A stretch of 64,000 bases of DNA from Fibrella aestuarina BUZ 2 (lineage in GTDB: Bacteria; Bacteroidota; Bacteroidia; Cytophagales; Spirosomataceae). Below are positions 1 through 9,917 of the stretch, one piece after another. Below the pieces are notes generated by a model that ran no database searches, had not been told where the DNA came from, and saw only the letters and a program-made list of their open reading frames with translations. Within the stretch, counting starts at the first letter, position 1; the number at the start of each line of letters is the position of its first letter. The translations under genes and the position numbers were made by a program. The DNA lies in assembly GCF_000331105.1 (NCBI RefSeq), contig NC_020054.1, positions 2,202,813 to 2,266,812 of the forward strand, written 5' to 3'.

Positions 1-2710
1 GATCCTGCGGGTACAGCGTCGTGCGGCCGTCTGCTGATAGCGTTACACTGGGTGGGGCATCGAGGGTAATGGTTTGGGGCAAACTAAAGTACATCGACTG
101 ATCAGTCAGTTTAGCAACCAGTCTGATCTGCCGATCGTACCCCGCCAGCGATGTAGGCATCGTGTAGGTTACGGGGCTGGTTGTGCCCGTAGTGGGTATC
201 GCCTGGTAACTGGCTCCCCGATCTGTCGACACTTCGACCTGATACGCTGCAGCAGTGGGTACCTGACCGAGCCAGATAAAGGGCAGTTGCTGGGGTAGCG
301 CAGCACAGACAGAGGCCCCCTGAATGCTGCCCATTCGAAGCTGAGTGGCTTCGATCCGAACGGTAGCACTATCGATGGGTGTGCTACTGAGGCATCCAGT
401 GCTTAAACGGGTAACCTGAAAACGGGCCGGTTGCGTGACGCGGACGGGTAATTCAAGCAGATTGCTACTCGTTTGGCCCTGCTGGCCATCAGCGAGTGTA
501 TACGAAAAGGGAGAGGTGCCCTCGAAGCGATACTGTACCTGTACAAGTTCACCACTAGCTACCGTGAGCGATGTGGCATCCTGGGTATATAGACTGGATG
601 CAGCGGGCAATTTCAGCACCACTTTAGCGGACGGTGGGGTAAATAGATAAGGCAGCGACAGCTCGTTGCTCTGTGTGATTGGGTTGGTCGAAACCAGCCG
701 GACCTTGTAGCTGGCCTGTTCAGTCGGCAACCGAAACCGAACGCTGGCTCCTGTCAGGCTCACTGATTCGGTACGGCTGACGTATTGCCCGTTTACTGAC
801 GAATTGATCAACTCAAGCCTGAATTGATTGGATGGCTCAAACGTACCTGACAGGGTTACATTGAGGGTAAACTCGGCACCGGGGCAAACGAGTGGTGTTT
901 CGGACTGCTCTTGGCGGGAGGCGCGAATGGCAATGCCGGTCACCGTCGTTGGCCGTTCCACAATCGCTTCAGTAAAACTGCTGTTCAATTCTTGCTGAAC
1001 GCCACATTCATTTCGGGCGGCAATGACTGAAAAGGTCTGGGATTGGGTGAGGTAAATGGCCGGCAGGCGGGTATACGTACCCTGGTTGTCGCCAAGAACG
1101 TACCCACCGGTGAGGTGCACTACATGCCCCGAACTGAGGGTAAGCTCCGTTTGTCCACCGGCATAGAGCTGCCCCCATAGCTCCAGATTACCCGGCTGGG
1201 AGAGCGTGATTCGGGGCGTACCAAACACAAATCGCGGTATCTCTTTGATGGTTAGCGCCATCGGGGTGTTGGCACTGAGCGGCTGACGGGCCAGATCAAC
1301 TACCTGAATCTGGCTTACCCTACTGGCGGAGGGAGGGACCGTCAGCGTAATCTCGCCAGGGCGGGTTACAGTGGCCCCTACCAGATTGCTTTGCAGGTTT
1401 ACCTGCACGCGGCTGGGCATGGTAAAACCGGCCGGTGCCGAATAGTAGATTGTTAGAGGCTCACCCGCGCAGACATCCGTCTTCGACAGGCCGGTTAGCC
1501 GAATACCTGGCAGCACCGTCACGGGCGCCGTCCGGCTGGCGTACGAGACATCAGACAGGCATTCGCCCTGTAGGGGGGCTACAAAGCTGTAGGAAGTACT
1601 TGCCGTTGGCCTGACGCGTAACGCCGTCTGGCTGACCGTGTTGTTGTTATAGGCAAACTGAGTAACTACCGATCCGTCGCTTAGCAGCCAGCGCTGGTTG
1701 GCACTGTGGCTTGCACTAACGACTAGCGTAACCTCCCCATCGGGCAGTACAACATTAGGCGTAGCCGTAATCGAGAGGCGGGGCGGAGTCGTCATCAGGA
1801 TCGGCTGAGTGGCCGCTAACCCTGCTTCTGCGGAGAATATACGCAGCAGGTGAACAGGATTACTGTTGCTGTACGGGTATGAAGCGGGTACCTCCAACAG
1901 CAGCGGACTAGTTGTGCCACTTACAGGGATGGCTACCGCCTGATTCCCGTTTTGCGGGTCGATGAGTTGCGCCGAAAAGCGGGTGTTGGGTGGTAAAGGG
2001 CCGGTAGTTGAAAAATAGATGGGTGTGGTACCGCCTATGCAGACGCGTGCCACCGTGCCATCAGTCGACGTGCGATTGATCAGTACAAAATCGACCGGGT
2101 TAACCTTTATGGACGCGCTTCCCGACACTTGACCATAGCCACAGGCGTTGCGAACACTTGCCAATGTGTAGGTGGTCGACTGCTTTGGATAGACTGTTAG
2201 TGCCTCCGTTGAGTACTCTTCACTATACGAGAATTTCGTACTATCGGTCAGGGTAAATACATACGGCCCCCGGCCGGTAGGCTCAATGCTGAGTCGTACC
2301 GGCGTATACGGATTGATTGGAAAATCACCCGCATTATGTCCCCGCAATCGGGCGGAGGGCTTATCCAGTACGCGCAATGTATACGTCGGCTGAGCGCTAA
2401 CAACGGCAGGTTTTGTAGAGGCAACCCGGTAAGTATAGAATCCACTCAGAGATGGGGTGGCAGGTACCGTAAACGACGCCGGGCTGGCTGAAAAGGTATT
2501 TGGTAAGCTGACGAAGGTGTTGCCATCGGTCGACCACTGCACAACAAACTGGTTGCCTTCTCCGAACGTACCTGTTGTGACGAACGAGGCACTCATCGCG
2601 CCATTAAGACAGATGTCAGTGGGAGAATGGCCAACTAGCGAAATCGTTTGGGCATTAGCCAGACAGGAAGCGAGAAGACATAAAAACGCAACCGTATAAC
2701 GTATAAGCAT
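1..2710 (-). CDS. Secreted Ig-like repeat protein, partial (C-terminus outside window)
   Basis: The minus frame is open from an ATG at 2710 to the window edge (about 903 codons), so the gene continues beyond position 1. It begins with a signal peptide (MLIRYTVAFLCLLASCLANAQ) and continues as Ser/Thr/Pro/Val-rich beta-strand sequence. A recurring pattern of 'word for price or value, then a Cys-containing G-strand, then TxTYTL' resembles Ig-like or PKD/SprB-type modules of Bacteroidota surface proteins. Such proteins are usually exported by Sec and then the type IX system, but the C-terminal sorting domain that would prove this is not in the window. The short plus-strand ORFs in this region are shadows. 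Function: probably adhesion or a structural surface role, inferred. Confidence 0.75.
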   Translation of the reverse strand, partial: MLIRYTVAFLCLLASCLANAQTISLVGHSPTDICLNGAMSASFVTTGTFGEGNQFVVQWSTDGNTFVSLPNTFSASPASFTVPATPSLSGFYTYRVASTKPAVVSAQPTYTLRVLDKPSARLRGHNAGDFPINPYTPVRLSIEPTGRGPYVFTLTDSTKFSYSEEYSTEALTVYPKQSTTYTLASVRNACGYGQVSGSASIKVNPVDFVLINRTSTDGTVARVCIGGTTPIYFSTTGPLPPNTRFSAQLIDPQNGNQAVAIPVSGTTSPLLLEVPASYPYSNSNPVHLLRIFSAEAGLAATQPILMTTPPRLSITATPNVVLPDGEVTLVVSASHSANQRWLLSDGSVVTQFAYNNNTVSQTALRVRPTASTSYSFVAPLQGECLSDVSYASRTAPVTVLPGIRLTGLSKTDVCAGEPLTIYYSAPAGFTMPSRVQVNLQSNLVGATVTRPGEITLTVPPSASRVSQIQVVDLARQPLSANTPMALTIKEIPRFVFGTPRITLSQPGNLELWGQLYAGGQTELTLSSGHVVHLTGGYVLGDNQGTYTRLPAIYLTQSQTFSVIAARNECGVQQELNSSFTEAIVERPTTVTGIAIRASRQEQSETPLVCPGAEFTLNVTLSGTFEPSNQFRLELINSSVNGQYVSRTESVSLTGASVRFRLPTEQASYKVRLVSTNPITQSNELSLPYLFTPPSAKVVLKLPAASSLYTQDATSLTVASGELVQVQYRFEGTSPFSYTLADGQQGQTSSNLLELPVRVTQPARFQVTRLSTGCLSSTPIDSATVRIEATQLRMGSIQGASVCAALPQQLPFIWLGQVPTAAAYQVEVSTDRGASYQAIPTTGTTSPVTYTMPTSLAGYDRQIRLVAKLTDQSMYFSLPQTITLDAPPSVTLSADGRTTLYPQD

Positions 2711-2924
2711 ACAGGCGATAGATAGATTGAAGAGAGTCTGATTACTAAATCGCCAGCAAAGCTAGACGTGAGCATAAATCAACAAGCTCTCCAAAAGGTA
2801 ATAGCCATATCGAACAGATAGGCTATGGTCCGTTCCCTAATTTCTACAATCCAAAGGAAGCCTATTGGCGTAATGTACATAGTTGCGCGACGCCTTGTCG
2901 TGTGGCTTAACTCAAACAAACGTT

Positions 2925-3857
2925 ATGCCTTATATTCAGACCAATGATTCGCGCTTTGGCGAGCCGGTAAGCATTTTTTATCAAGATTGGGGTGGTGCCT
3001 CATCGACCTCAACTACGTCGGTGACAGGTACGTTGTCGGCCCCGACCAGTACACAACCGACGGTGTTGCTCATTCACGGCTGGCCCCTGAGCCACGAGAT
3101 GTGGGACTACCAAATGACCGCCTTAGCCGAACAGGGAATTCGCGTGGTTGCTTATGACCGGCGTGGATTTGGCAAATCATCGAAGCCCTGGGGTGGGTAT
3201 GACTACGATACACTGACCGACGACCTGAAGGCGGTGATCGATGAGCTAAACCTTGACAATGTCGTATTGGTCGGTTTCTCGATGGGCGGTGGCGAAGTGG
3301 TTCGTTACTTCAGCCGTCATGGTGGCGCTAAAGTGTCGAAAGCGGTACTCATCAGCGCTGTTACGCCGTTCCTGCTTCAGACCGACGATAACCCGGATGG
3401 CGTCGATAAAGATACGTTCGACACGATGGTGGAAAACCTGCGCGCCGACCGGGCCGATTTCCTCCAGACGTTTGGCAAGCAATTCTATGGCGTGGGCCTG
3501 CTGAGCAAGCCCGTCAGCCAGGCCCATCTGGACGGCGACTTTATGCGCACGTACCTGGCCTCACCCAAAGCGACGATCGAATGCGTACGCTCGTTCTCAG
3601 AAACCGATTTCCGCGACGAAATGCGGACCATCACGGTGCCCACGCTGATTATCCACGGGGATTCCGACAAAACGGTGCCCATCGAGTCGTCGGGCGAAAA
3701 GTCGGCCGAACTGCTGCCTACGGCTATCTATAAGGTGTATGACGGCGCTCCTCACGGGCTTTTCATTACCGACAAAGACATGCTCACGCAGGATCTGCTC
3801 TCGTTCGTTATGGAGTCGTCGTATCAGGCGGCTCCGGCCGGTGAGGTGACCTACTAG
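2925..3857 (+). CDS. Alpha/beta hydrolase, non-haem haloperoxidase/esterase type
   Basis: About 310 residues. The nucleophile elbow GFSMGG, the acid region IHGDSDKTVP and the C-terminal catalytic His in PHGLF form the usual Ser-Asp-His triad. The HGWPLSHEMWDYQ segment carries the oxyanion-hole HG. The family includes cofactor-free haloperoxidases and esterases; the true substrate cannot be read from sequence. I chose the ATG at 2925 because an upstream TTG in frame (2883) would add 14 residues unlike family members. Odd feature: a Ser/Thr-rich insertion of about 20 residues near residues 24-44, before the first core strand. It stands alone and faces a shared terminator with the kinase on the other strand. 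Confidence 0.85.
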   Translation: MPYIQTNDSRFGEPVSIFYQDWGGASSTSTTSVTGTLSAPTSTQPTVLLIHGWPLSHEMWDYQMTALAEQGIRVVAYDRRGFGKSSKPWGGYDYDTLTDDLKAVIDELNLDNVVLVGFSMGGGEVVRYFSRHGGAKVSKAVLISAVTPFLLQTDDNPDGVDKDTFDTMVENLRADRADFLQTFGKQFYGVGLLSKPVSQAHLDGDFMRTYLASPKATIECVRSFSETDFRDEMRTITVPTLIIHGDSDKTVPIESSGEKSAELLPTAIYKVYDGAPHGLFITDKDMLTQDLLSFVMESSYQAAPAGEVTY

Positions 3858-3877
3858 TCGCGAGCCGTTGCACATAA

Positions 3878-3914
3878 AAAAGGCCAGGATTCACGTGTGA
3901 GTCCTGGCCTTTTT
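3878..3914. terminator. Bidirectional intrinsic terminator
   Basis: Arms 3878-3893 and 3898-3914 pair as GGCCAGGA/TCCTGGCC, flanked by an A-run on the left and a T-run on the right. It lies between two convergent genes, so it can serve both. Confidence 0.85.
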
Positions 3915-3930
3915 GTATTGTATATGTTCG

Positions 3931-4824
3931 TTAGACGTTGCTCATCGTTTTGGCGCTGACCAGAGCGTTCTGCGGAAACCGGATTTTGAATTCACTGCCT
4001 TCGCCAACTTCGCTGGTAAGTTCAAGGCGCCAGTTGTGGGCCTCGATGATCCGTTGCACGTAGCTTAAGCCCAACCCGAACCCTTTGACGCTCAACTGGT
4101 GATGCTCGCCAACGCGGAAGAAGGGTTTAAATATTTTCTGCTGTAGATTTTTGGGAATGCCCACCCCCCGGTCGATCACCGACACCATCAGTCCGGTCGC
4201 GTCTGACTCGGTGTGAATCGTCAACTCGGGTTCGCCGGGGCTGTACTTGATGGCGTTGTCGAGCAGGTTGTGCAACACGTTGGTCAGGTGCAGGCGGTCG
4301 GCCATCAGCACGTGCTGGGCAGCCTGCAAGCTGATCTTCAGATAAGGACCGTGCCGTTCCGAAATGGACTGAATCAGCGTATGAATGTCGATCGTGTCGA
4401 GTGTCAGCGTAAGCCGGTTGCGGTCGGCCCGGGCGAGGCTCAGCATCACATCGACTTGTAGCTGCAATCGCTCGGTTTCTTCTTGAATGATGTGGACGTA
4501 TTTGTCCATCCGCTCGGGCGACGATTTGCCAAACGGTGTCGCCAGAATATCGGCCGCCATTTTGATGGCCGAGATGGGCGTCTGGAATTCATGAACGATG
4601 GTATCCAGTACTTCTTTATGGATGTAGGGAACGTTGTGGTTATGGGCGTTGATCCAGACAAAATAGCCGAGGATGGTGATTGCCAGCGCTATAGGCGACC
4701 AAACAAGCCACCCCAGCCGGAAAGTGGCCGGACCGAAGCGGTCGAGCAGCAGAAAGGCCACAACGATCGCTAAGCCATAATACCAATTACGCTGGGCATA
4801 GGTAGCAACATTCTTCATAGGCAA
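3931..4824 (-). CDS. Membrane sensor histidine kinase
   Basis: 297 residues. Two hydrophobic segments (about 14-31 and 36-58) separated by only a few residues leave almost no periplasmic sensor. HisKA follows, with the phospho-acceptor His at about residue 78 in HEFQTP. The HATPase_c domain has the N box HNLLDNAIKYS (185-195), G1 DRGVGIP (218-224) and G2 GFGLGL (248-253). It should autophosphorylate and pass phosphate to a response regulator, but no regulator is adjacent, so it is an orphan kinase. The signal is probably membrane-derived or internal, since no PAS, HAMP or extracellular domain is visible. Confidence 0.9.
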   Translation of the reverse strand: MPMKNVATYAQRNWYYGLAIVVAFLLLDRFGPATFRLGWLVWSPIALAITILGYFVWINAHNHNVPYIHKEVLDTIVHEFQTPISAIKMAADILATPFGKSSPERMDKYVHIIQEETERLQLQVDVMLSLARADRNRLTLTLDTIDIHTLIQSISERHGPYLKISLQAAQHVLMADRLHLTNVLHNLLDNAIKYSPGEPELTIHTESDATGLMVSVIDRGVGIPKNLQQKIFKPFFRVGEHHQLSVKGFGLGLSYVQRIIEAHNWRLELTSEVGEGSEFKIRFPQNALVSAKTMSNV

Positions 4825-4940
4825 CCATACAATACGATAGCACGAATTGAATAAAGCGTGATAATCTGTTACGGGCGGCTGTGTCTGTAAAGGTATAGAT
4901 AATTGCTACATACAAATTGGTGTACACAGGCTATACATAG

Positions 4941-4962
4941 AAAAAGCCCGCTGAAGCGGGCT
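4941..4962 (-). terminator. Intrinsic terminator
   Basis: Stem AGCCCGC/GCGGGCT with a TGAA-type loop, followed on the minus strand by five Ts. It lies 30 bp past the stop of the H1-like gene. Confidence 0.85.
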
Positions 4963-4991
4963 AAAAATGCAAATATCGTCATTTATTTATC

Positions 4992-5486
4992 TTATGACGC
5001 TTCAGGCGTTGCCTCGACAGGCTTGGCTTCCGTTGACGGGGCCGGTTTTTTGGCGGCTGCCGAGCGGGTCGTGGTACCACCCGAGGGCTTCTTGGCCGGG
5101 GTTGCCGTCTTGGTGGATGTCGTGGCGGGTAGGGCTACTGCTTTGGGTGTAGTGGTTGGGGCCGACGCTGCTTTCTCGTCTTTTTTTGTCTGGCTACGAT
5201 TGGCGTTTTTCGCGGCTTTGACAGCGTTTTTCTGCGCTTTACCTTCGTCTTTCTTAACCTTCTTGGCTACTTTTTTGTCGGCTTTTTTGGTCGCTTTAGC
5301 TTTGGCTTTTTCGGCTTTGCCCATCAGCTTGCCGAGGCGCTTGGCCAGCTTATCGGCCGATTTTTCAATGGCCTTTTTTACTTTCTTCGCCGCATCGCCC
5401 GTATCACCGAGGGTTGCTTCGAGTGCATGCATGATACCCTCAGCAATGGAGTGCTTCTGAGCTTGTTTTTCGCTATTTTTTGCCAT
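4992..5486 (-). CDS. Histone H1-like Lys/Ala-rich protein
   Basis: 164 residues dominated by Lys and Ala. A helical N-terminal third (about 1-55) has regularly spaced charged residues; the middle has KKADKKVAKKVKK-type runs; the tail is Ala/Pro/Thr/Lys-rich with repeated AKKPA motifs. This is the composition of bacterial histone H1-like nucleoid proteins, which bind DNA nonspecifically through a disordered basic tail. No enzymatic motif is present. It is monocistronic with its own terminator. Specific partners cannot be inferred. Confidence 0.7.
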   Translation of the reverse strand: MAKNSEKQAQKHSIAEGIMHALEATLGDTGDAAKKVKKAIEKSADKLAKRLGKLMGKAEKAKAKATKKADKKVAKKVKKDEGKAQKNAVKAAKNANRSQTKKDEKAASAPTTTPKAVALPATTSTKTATPAKKPSGGTTTRSAAAKKPAPSTEAKPVEATPEAS

Positions 5487-5549
5487 GGTTGTGTGAGAAA
5501 AAAATCTACAAAGAAATACGCAGTTTTGGGCAGAAACAAAAGCCTAATG

Positions 5550-6086
5550 TTAAGTTTTTGTTATGCTTTCGACGAATCGATAGCAGATAATACCAGCTGT
5601 AACGGCGATATTGAGTGAGTGCTTCGTGCCATACTGTGGGATCTCCAGCACCAGATCGGCCTGTTGGATCACGCTGTCACGCACGCCCGTCACCTCGTTA
5701 CCGAACACAAAGGCGTAGCGTTTGTTTGGCTCAGGGTTGAAATCGGGCAGGAGTACGCGTTGCTCGGCCTGCTCCACCGCGACTACGGTGTAACCCCTGG
5801 CCTGAAGGTCTACCACCAGCCCGTCCACATCCGGGGCGTGTTCCCAGGCCACCGATTCGGTGGCGCCCAAGGCCGTTTTTGTAATGTCGCGGTGAGGCGG
5901 GGTGCCGGTAATACCCGCCAGATACAGTTTCTCGGCCCGAAAGGCATCGGCCGTCCGAAATACCGACCCCACATTATTCAGGCTGCGGATGTCATCGAGG
6001 ATGAGGCAATACGGAAATTTCTCGGTGGCTTTAAAGTCATCGACCGACAGCCGATTCAGTTCGTCGAGCGCTAGTTTACGAATCAT
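5550..6086 (-). CDS. TrmH/SpoU-family RNA 2'-O-methyltransferase
   Basis: 178 residues, the length of a catalytic SPOUT domain without an extra RNA-binding domain. The three SpoU motifs are present: motif 1 NNVGSVFRTADAF (about 37-49), motif 2 FGNEVTGV, and motif 3 PQYGTKHSLNIAVTAGI near the C-terminus, which forms the trefoil knot that binds S-adenosylmethionine. Members methylate the ribose of tRNA or rRNA; which nucleotide is modified here cannot be decided from sequence. Transcribed alone. Confidence 0.9.
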   Translation of the reverse strand: MIRKLALDELNRLSVDDFKATEKFPYCLILDDIRSLNNVGSVFRTADAFRAEKLYLAGITGTPPHRDITKTALGATESVAWEHAPDVDGLVVDLQARGYTVVAVEQAEQRVLLPDFNPEPNKRYAFVFGNEVTGVRDSVIQQADLVLEIPQYGTKHSLNIAVTAGIICYRFVESITKT

Positions 6087-6182
6087 GGGGGTAAAGATAG
6101 CACGGGGCGTGGGGCCGGGGGCATAGGGCTTGGTGCGAAGTGCCGCGAACCGAACGCCCTGCTCCTTGCCCCCCGCGCGAAG

Positions 6183-7202
<1,020 letters not shown>

Positions 7203-7213
7203 GGGGTTGAGGG

Positions 7214-8512
7214 CTAAAAAGAGGTTGGGAGCGGTTCGGAAGGGTGTGCTATGGGAATCGTAAGGGTAACGGTGGTGCCTTTGCCCAGTTCGCTATGGAG
7301 GCCAATCTGCCCACCCATCAGGTCGACGTATTTGCCAACGATATGCAGGCCCAAGCCCGTGCCAGGTACGTTCACGACATTTTTGGCGCGGAAAAACCGC
7401 TCGAACAGGTGCTCCTGATCGTCGGTTGGAATGCCCACGCCTTCGTCCTGTACCGTCAGCGTCAGGTAGCCTTCGGCGCACGTGGCTTCTACCTGCACGG
7501 TAGCCCCTTCGCCCGAATATTTCACGGCGTTGGAGAGGAGGTTAACCAGTATTTTCCGCAGCAGAGAAGGGTCAATCCAGATCGGGTTGGCACACCGGAG
7601 GGTCGCCTGGATGGTCTGCCCCGACTTGCGCAGGCCGTCGAGGCTGTTGATGGTTTCGTCGATCAGCACCGACAGGGCGACCTGCGCCGGGTGAGCTTCG
7701 ATCTTCCCTTCTTCGAGCCGACCCAACGACAAAAATTCTTCGAGAATATCGTTGAGCTGATTGACCGACGCCCGGATGCGGTCGAGGTGCTTTTGGCGGT
7801 TGGCTTGCTGCGTGGTATCAGGGTACTTCTCGATCAGTGCCGCCGAGGTCAGCACGGCCGTCAGCGGCGTCCTGAACTCGTGCGAGGCCATCGACACGAA
7901 GCGCGACTTCAACTCGCCCAACTCACGTTCGGCCGCCAGCGCCGTAGCCAGTTCATCTTTCGACTGCTCCAACTGCGTGAGGGTGTCGAGCAGCGCCTGG
8001 GTACGTTCGGCCACGGTTTGTTCGAGGCTGGCATTGAGCCGTTCGATGCGGTTTTTCTGCTCGATCAGGGCGCGTTCGGCCTCCCGCTTGTAGGTGATGT
8101 CGATGATGTAAGCGACCGAATATAGCTCGTTTTCGAGCCGGAAATAGCTCAGGCTGATTTCGACGGGAAACACCGTGCCGTCGCGGCGGCGAGCGTGGAG
8201 GTCGCGGTTGTGGCCCATGGCCCGCACCGACGGATTCTCGTTGAACGAATGCCGCAGTTTTTCGTGATAATGGCTCACATCCCCCGGCACCAGCACCTCG
8301 ATCAGCTGCCCAACCAGCGCCTCGCCGGGGTAGTCAAACAGCTGCCGAGCCAGGTCATTTACCGACACGATAACCCCCTGTTGGTTGGCCACGATAATCG
8401 CCACGGTGGCGTTGGTAAAAACGGCTTCGTAGCGTTGGCGGCTGTGCTGTAGGGCCAGTTCCGTTTGCTGTAAACGGTCGGCCAACGCGGGCGGGTTCGG
8501 GTCGGAATGCAT
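7214..8512 (-). CDS. PAS-domain sensor histidine kinase
   Basis: 432 residues, no membrane segment, so probably cytoplasmic. A PAS domain covers about 22-145, with a PAC-like end (EISLSYFRLENELYSVAYIIDIT). A coiled coil (145-205) leads into HisKA with the phospho-acceptor His at residue 211 (SHEFRTP). HATPase_c follows with N box NLLSNAVKYS, G1 DEGVGIP and G2 GTGLGL. It is directly upstream of the REC-Crp regulator. PAS domains sense redox, gases or small ligands; no haem- or flavin-binding residue can be assigned by eye. Confidence 0.92.
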   Translation of the reverse strand: MHSDPNPPALADRLQQTELALQHSRQRYEAVFTNATVAIIVANQQGVIVSVNDLARQLFDYPGEALVGQLIEVLVPGDVSHYHEKLRHSFNENPSVRAMGHNRDLHARRRDGTVFPVEISLSYFRLENELYSVAYIIDITYKREAERALIEQKNRIERLNASLEQTVAERTQALLDTLTQLEQSKDELATALAAERELGELKSRFVSMASHEFRTPLTAVLTSAALIEKYPDTTQQANRQKHLDRIRASVNQLNDILEEFLSLGRLEEGKIEAHPAQVALSVLIDETINSLDGLRKSGQTIQATLRCANPIWIDPSLLRKILVNLLSNAVKYSGEGATVQVEATCAEGYLTLTVQDEGVGIPTDDQEHLFERFFRAKNVVNVPGTGLGLHIVGKYVDLMGGQIGLHSELGKGTTVTLTIPIAHPSEPLPTSF

Positions 8513-8523
8513 CTACGGTTTGC

Positions 8524-9357
8524 TTAGACTACGGCCAGCAAAGGTAGCGTAGTTAACCGGGCCATCCGCTGCGTTTCGCCTTCAACAAACAAGTTTCGTA
8601 GCCAGCTATGCGGTTGCGGTAACATCATGAGCAGATCGGCCTGCCGGGCCTGTTCCGCGTACAATAGCGTCTCGTACAGTAACCGCCCTGACGTATCGGT
8701 ATCAGGCAGTACAGTGAGGGTGTGCCCCTGTTGTTCCAGCAGCGTCCGTAACTGCTCAATGCGGTGCGCAACGGCGGGCGTATCGGTCTCGTCGTGTACG
8801 CACAGCCCGTGCACCATACAGCCAAAGCGGCGCGCCAGCGTCAGCGCCGTATTGAGCGACAGGGCGTCGGGTGGGGTGTCGATACTGATGGCCAGCGCGG
8901 CATTTTCGACGGTAGTAAAGAGTGTGTCGGGCGGGAGCAGCAACAGCGGCACCCGCGTTTCGGCCGCCATATCGGTCGCCACGCTGCCCATCAGCCGCGC
9001 ACTTTGCGGGGCCGTACCCACGGTGGCCATCACCAGTAACTCGGCCTGTTCGGCGGTTGTAACGTCGTTGATGACCGTGCGGGTGTAGCCCTCGCGGGCG
9101 AGGCAGCGAATGGGCAGGTCGGGACTGATTTGCTCATGAAGGTGGTGGGCCAGCTCGCGCAGGGCATGCAGGCTGTTATCGTGCATCGCCTGGCTGCTCA
9201 ACGGAAAATCGCCGGTTTCGGCCGGGTTGGTTGGCCAGAACCGGTAGGCGTTGAGCAGGATGAGTTCACGGTGCCACGATTGCGCCAGCCGGGCGGCGGT
9301 TTCTGCCGCCTGCTTCGCCGCGGGTGAAAAATCGGTTGCCAGTACGATGGGGTGCAT
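8524..9357 (-). CDS. Tandem universal stress protein (UspA family)
   Basis: 277 residues made of two Usp folds (about 1-142 and 143-277). The first has the typical start (VLATDFSPAAKQA) and an ATP-loop-like stretch around GSVATDMAAETRVPLLLL. The second keeps the fold (final strand PLLAVV) but lacks the glycine-rich ATP signature, so it may be a non-nucleotide-binding half. It lies 11 bp upstream of the PAS kinase gene in the operon, which suggests the two-component pair and the stress protein respond to one condition. Confidence 0.88.
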   Translation of the reverse strand: MHPIVLATDFSPAAKQAAETAARLAQSWHRELILLNAYRFWPTNPAETGDFPLSSQAMHDNSLHALRELAHHLHEQISPDLPIRCLAREGYTRTVINDVTTAEQAELLVMATVGTAPQSARLMGSVATDMAAETRVPLLLLPPDTLFTTVENAALAISIDTPPDALSLNTALTLARRFGCMVHGLCVHDETDTPAVAHRIEQLRTLLEQQGHTLTVLPDTDTSGRLLYETLLYAEQARQADLLMMLPQPHSWLRNLFVEGETQRMARLTTLPLLAVV

Positions 9358-9369
9358 GGGGCGGCTGTT

Positions 9370-9696
9370 TTACAACAGGTTGTAGGCAATCAGCGCAAGG
9401 TGAATGAGGAAGCTGACGGCAAACCCACCAAACACGTAACGTACGGGCAGCGCCGACAGAATGGGAATTAGCACGCCGAGGAAGCTCAGGAACGCGACCA
9501 GAAAGTGCCAGTCGGGCGCGCCGGTGGTCGAGATGATCAGCAGCAAGATGGGCGTGAGCAGGCAGCCCTGCACCAGCGCGGCCGTTGCCGACCAGCCAAA
9601 GCGGTTGAAATCAGCTTGTTCCAGAAACGCGTCGAGAGCCGATTGGGCGGGCGTTTCCAGGGTGGAAGAGGCGGTCAGGGGGGCTAACGATTCCAT
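9370..9696 (-). CDS. Small three-helix membrane protein of unknown function
   Basis: 108 residues. A polar N-terminal 35 residues is followed by three hydrophobic segments (about 36-58, 64-84, 87-108). I do not recognise the family. It is the first gene of the stress operon (13 bp before the UspA gene). A role in sensing or reporting membrane state to the kinase is a guess from position only. Confidence 0.65.
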   Translation of the reverse strand: MESLAPLTASSTLETPAQSALDAFLEQADFNRFGWSATAALVQGCLLTPILLLIISTTGAPDWHFLVAFLSFLGVLIPILSALPVRYVFGGFAVSFLIHLALIAYNLL

Positions 9697-9885
9697 GATA
9701 ACTAGGCGTTTTTGTGTTTGAATTGATGCCTCAAAACAAGCCCATTGCCCCGCCGTCTGAGCTGACGGTCCTCAGGTACGTGCCTGAGTTTCGTCAGGTA
9801 CGTTGCGCCCTGTTGCGGCCCGGTACGTTACGCCGCCGGGCGCAGGATCGCGGTAACTAATCGCCCGAATCTGGGCTGAATTGGC

Positions 9886-9893
9886 TAAATTTG
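9886..9893 (+). promoter_or_regulatory. Candidate -7 box for mutS
   Basis: TAAATTTG matches the Bacteroidota -7 consensus TAnnTTTG exactly and ends 24 bp before the mutS start. No convincing TTG -33 box is seen at 19-21 bp upstream. The upstream gap (9772-9830) contains three GGTACGT words. Confidence 0.5.
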
Positions 9894-9917
9894 TGTAAAC
9901 TACTTTAGTCGATCTTA

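Noticed and set aside
4941..4962. tRNA or small RNA hairpin near 4945
   Set aside because: A plain 7-bp stem with a T-run next to a stop codon is a terminator.
4903..5460. 185-residue plus-strand ORF over the H1-like gene
   Set aside because: Antisense of a Lys/Ala-rich gene yields a Phe/Leu-rich false membrane protein.
7244..8125. 293-residue plus-strand ORF over the PAS kinase gene
   Set aside because: Opposite strand of a confident sensor kinase; composition Arg/Gln/Val-rich without motif.
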